The position numbers and the translations under genes are program-made. A DNA stretch of 64,000 nucleotides from Methylophilaceae bacterium. Lineage in GTDB: Bacteria; Pseudomonadota; Gammaproteobacteria; Burkholderiales; Methylophilaceae. Each line of letters begins with the position of its first letter. The first letter of the stretch is position 1. The notes beneath the pieces are model-generated. The model saw nothing but the letters and a program-made list of their open reading frames with translations, was not told the DNA's origin and did not search any database. Of this stretch, positions 61,658-64,000 are shown one piece after another. The stretch lies in contig JAPKBG010000004.1 in the NCBI GenBank assembly GCA_028823485.1, forward strand, positions 62,001-126,000, written 5' to 3'.

Positions 61658-61904
61658 CAGGTTGACGTAAGTCTACGTCGCATCCAGTAGTTTAGCCGTT
61701 AAAATGACTAAACTTACTGCGCTATACCAATTTAATGGGAAATCGTTTAATTTTTCGCTGCTGATGATGATGTTTGAAGTGAGTATAGACGGTGCTTAGT
61801 ATCAAGTTAAGGCTTAGGATTGATTGAAGCAGATTTGTTTTTTTGTACTATACTGCCTGACTCGTTAAGTCTATATTTTAACCAATCATCAAGAGTGAGT
61901 TGCT

Positions 61905-62336
61905 ATGCCTGTCACCGAAATTAATCACGTTAACTTTCGTACCGATCGTGAGACCATGCATCAGTTGAGAGACTTTTACTGCGATATTGTTGGTCTAACA
62001 GTTGGTAAGCGCGTAGCGAGTACCTCATACGGTTATTGGTTATACATCGGGGATAACGATGTTGTGCACTTGGCTGGCTATAAAACACCAGAACCACCGC
62101 CATTACATGTGCATGGCCCTTTTGATCATGTTTCCTTCACGTTTACGGATATGCCAGCGATGGAAGCGCACCTTAAAGCCAATGATATTGTCTTCACGAC
62201 AAGAGTCTTAGCCAGTGGTGTGCGTCAAATTAACTTAAAAGATCCAGCAGGTAACGGAGTGGAGCTGAACTTTGAAGAGTATGGCGACCCAAGTTATGAG
62301 ATGAGGCCTTCAGGTGAACCAAGTCATATAGCTTAA
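61905..62336 (+). CDS. VOC family protein (glyoxalase/dioxygenase fold)
   Basis: A 143-residue single vicinal-oxygen-chelate domain. INHVNFRTD gives the first metal-ligand His, HVSFTFTDMPAMEAHL the second, and LKDPAGNGVELNFEE the Glu region. The substrate cannot be told: the fold serves glyoxalase, extradiol dioxygenases and resistance proteins. Monocistronic, followed by a good terminator. The 247 bases upstream hold no gene. Confidence 0.85.
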   Translation: MPVTEINHVNFRTDRETMHQLRDFYCDIVGLTVGKRVASTSYGYWLYIGDNDVVHLAGYKTPEPPPLHVHGPFDHVSFTFTDMPAMEAHLKANDIVFTTRVLASGVRQINLKDPAGNGVELNFEEYGDPSYEMRPSGEPSHIA

Positions 62337-62364
62337 AATATTGATTGGTCTTGGATAACGGCAG

Positions 62365-62392
62365 CTATGTGATGGCAGTCACATAGTTTTTT
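62365..62392 (+). terminator. Intrinsic terminator of the VOC gene
   Basis: CTATGTGA and TCACATAG form an 8-bp stem around a TGGCAG loop, followed by six T. It lies 28 bases after the stop. Confidence 0.85.
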
Positions 62393-62498
62393 GTTTAAAT
62401 AAAACTATAATTGTAGGGTGGTAGATCTAAACTTTAATAAAAGTGTTAATGTATTAGGTATTAAAATAATGATGATTGTAATTTGAGTGGGGTGAACG

Positions 62499-63308
62499 AT
62501 GGGTATTAACAAAACATTAAGTATCATTTGGATAGTGGCTGCAATGCTGTTAACAACTAGTTTATCGGCATTTGCTGAGGCGGATCCTAAGTTGTGGCCT
62601 GTCATGAAAGAGGCTTTCTTTGAAAAAAGAGCGATGAAAAATGTCGACTTCATAAAAATAGATGCACCTAAGCGTGCAGAGAGTGGTGCGCAAGTGCCAG
62701 TGACTTATTCTATTGATACGTCAGCGGCAAAAGCAGCTGGTGTGAAAATTGTGAAGTTGTATGCATTTGTCGATGCCAATCCAATTCCATTGACAGCGAC
62801 GTATCATTTAACCGATGCCTTAGGTGATTTCCAATTGTCGACGCGTATTCGTTTTGAGACGGATGGGTTTGTCCGTTTAGTGGGCGAAGATGCAGCTGGC
62901 AAGCTTTACTTAGCTTCACGCCCAATTCGTGCGGCTGGTGGTTGTGGTGGTATGGTTTCGAATGATGAGGCTGCAGTTAGAGCTGCAGCAGGTAAGATTC
63001 GCATGAAGGTGGCAGCACCTAAGAAATTTGGTACAGCAACATCAGCTAAAGTGAATATCAAGCACATTATGCGTACTGGCTTGCAACGTGATTTAGTATC
63101 ACAAGGCTTCTTGCCAGCGTTTTATATTAAGAAAGCAACATTCACCTATGCTGGTCAGCCATTGATGACGGTTTATGTAAACGTGGGTACAGCAGAAGAC
63201 CCATACTTCAAATTTAACTTTATCCCTGAAATGGCAGGCAAGTTTGTGTTAGTTGCCAGTGACAATGAAGGTAGATATTTTACGAAAGCCATTGATGTGA
63301 AAAGCTAG
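62499..63308 (+). CDS. Quinoprotein dehydrogenase-associated SoxYZ-like carrier
   Basis: Exported protein of 269 residues: a signal peptide (cleavage after AFA, about residue 26), a SoxY-like half ending in AAGGCGGMV with C149, and a SoxZ-like half (PKKFGTATSAKVNIKHIMRTG to YFTKAIDVK). In true SoxY the GGCGG arm with Cys is at the C terminus and carries sulfur intermediates; here it sits between the fused halves. This fused family accompanies PQQ-dependent dehydrogenase genes in methylotrophs. No sox or xox/mxa gene lies beside it in the window, so the partner is unknown. Strong terminator downstream. Confidence 0.88.
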   Translation: MGINKTLSIIWIVAAMLLTTSLSAFAEADPKLWPVMKEAFFEKRAMKNVDFIKIDAPKRAESGAQVPVTYSIDTSAAKAAGVKIVKLYAFVDANPIPLTATYHLTDALGDFQLSTRIRFETDGFVRLVGEDAAGKLYLASRPIRAAGGCGGMVSNDEAAVRAAAGKIRMKVAAPKKFGTATSAKVNIKHIMRTGLQRDLVSQGFLPAFYIKKATFTYAGQPLMTVYVNVGTAEDPYFKFNFIPEMAGKFVLVASDNEGRYFTKAIDVKS

Positions 63309-63323
63309 GTGAGAACTGTTTTT

Positions 63324-63352
63324 AAAAGAGGCCTCCTTGGAGGCCTTTTTTA
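63324..63352 (+). terminator. Intrinsic terminator of the SoxYZ-like gene
   Basis: AAAAGAGGCCTC pairs with GAGGCCTTTTTT around a CTTG loop (one G-T pair), followed by TATT. It lies 15 bases after the stop. Confidence 0.88.
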
Positions 63353-63434
63353 TTGTTCAGCTTTGTAGTGGACTTATATTGAGTGCTAATACAACCATAT
63401 AGTAACTTTGGGAATAGGAGTGAAAAGCTATAAA

Positions 63435-63525
63435 AAGGAACTTTGGTTCAACATTACAGCTTTTAAAAATAAGCCTCACATACTACGAGTATGCTTAGTT
63501 AATTGTTTAAAGCTGCACCTTCCTT
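63435..63525. repeat. Imperfect long hairpin upstream of the U32 gene
   Basis: The ends AAGGAA (63435-63440) and TTCCTT (63520-63525), the inner arms ACAGCTTTTAAA and TTTAAAGCTG (one bulge) and a perfect centre CATACT-ACG-AGTATG (63479-63493) nest into one hairpin of about 90 bases. No coding capacity. It may be a palindromic extragenic element or a structured leader. Confidence 0.5.
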
Positions 63526-63574
63526 AGCTTGACTGTTTAAACTGATGGATATTTGAAAGCTAAAGAAAGAGAGT

Positions 63575-64000
63575 ATGAAACCCTCTGAATTATTAGCTCC
63601 AGCTGGCGATTTAGATCGTATGCAGACCGCGTTTGATTGCGGAGCCGATGCGGTGTATGGGGCAGCCTCGGTATAGTTTGCGTGTGCATGAAAATGATTT
63701 TTCGATGGCTAATTTAGCCATTGGTATCAGTGAGGCACATGCGCGTGGTAAGAAGTTTTTTGTCGCCAGTAATACCACGCCACATAACTTACTAAAGTAA
63801 AAATCTATATGCGCGATATGGACCCAATGATTGCTATGCAGCCAGATGCGCTGACTATGTCTGACCATGGTTTGATTATGATGGTGCGTGAGAAGTGGCC
63901 AGAAATGCCAGTGCATCTTTCAGTACAAGCCAATGCTATCAATTTTGCTTCAGTCAAATTTTGGCACAAGATGAGTTTGACACGGGCCATTTTGTCTCGT
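63575..64000 (+). pseudogene. U32 peptidase family gene (TrhP/YegQ-like), frameshifted, runs off the right edge
   Basis: The first frame reads MKPSELLAPAGDLDRMQTAF to GADAVYG, as in the TrhP/YegQ family of tRNA hydroxylation proteins. Relatives continue AGQPRYSLR; here GQPRYSLRVHENDFS appears only after a frameshift near 63660. A second shift near 63797 is needed to reach VKIYMRDMDPMIAMQPDALTM and MPVHLSVQANAINFASVKFW, which runs to the window end. Two indels in about 430 bases make a working product unlikely, unless the assembly is at fault. A purine-rich AAAGAAAGAGAG precedes the ATG. Confidence 0.8.

Overview
The window looks like a chromosomal segment of a methylotrophic betaproteobacterium, most likely family Methylophilaceae and Methylotenera-like. 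The evidence is a moderately AT-rich sequence, betaproteobacterial gene orders (mreBCD-mrdA-rodA-rlpA-dacA-ybeD-lipB-lipA, metXW, hemA-prfA-prmC, rpe-trpEGD-C, aroK-aroB, glnA-ntrB-ntrC), the GshA type found in betaproteobacteria and Acidithiobacillus, and a SoxYZ-like fusion carrier of the kind associated with quinoprotein (methanol-type) dehydrogenases. This assignment is inferred from gene content, not from a database search. I found no insertion sequence, prophage, CRISPR array, rRNA or tRNA.

Layout. 1-560: start of lysA with the small lipoprotein gene lptM just upstream of it. 725-1659: decayed pilY1. 1671-3586: apbE, a NusG-II-domain protein and a Gx-family membrane protein, a likely extracytoplasmic flavin/redox cluster. 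3626-5895: gshA-gshB for glutathione. 5940-15345: a tight minus-strand run for cell shape (mreBCD, mrdA, rodA), peptidoglycan trimming (rlpA, dacA) and lipoylation (ybeD, lipB, lipA). 15515-18776: gatCAB, divergent from mreB. 18902-25620: pyrE, xthA, ampG, a DUF481 protein, metX-metW and a gamma-carbonic anhydrase gene broken by one stop codon. 25632-28829: hemA-prfA-prmC. 28995-35437: rpe, a candidate trp leader, trpE-G-D, a DUF3465 lipoprotein, trpC, hemB. 35485-41233: an unrecognised protein, mrcA, a wrecked pilQ, aroK-aroB. 41679-43722: a porin and a possible Fe/2-oxoglutarate oxygenase. 43731-48418: glnA, a frameshifted DUF4124 gene, ntrB, ntrC, with a sigma-54/NtrC-type control region upstream of glnA. 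48752-52332: rhodanese, aroE, mtgA, DUF456, HDOD. 52381-60084: uvrA, a YajR-like MFS protein, ssb, an FmdB-type zinc ribbon, DUF502, aspS. 60623-64000: apt, a conserved hypothetical, a VOC protein, the SoxYZ-like carrier and a broken U32-peptidase-family gene.

Themes. Most genes are housekeeping. The unusual parts are (i) decay: pilY1 and pilQ relics suggest loss of type IV pili, and four other loci carry one or two lesions; (ii) regulatory DNA: a candidate trp leader with mutually exclusive pairings, one of which would cover the trpE ribosome-binding site, a sigma-54 promoter with an upstream NtrC-like dyad at glnA, and a perfect 9-1-9 palindrome upstream of the porin; (iii) an AspRS with residues linked to non-discriminating enzymes, which fits with gatCAB in indirect Asn-tRNA synthesis. 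I did not find a clearly new multi-gene system; the best candidates are the trp leader and the flavinylation-type cluster.
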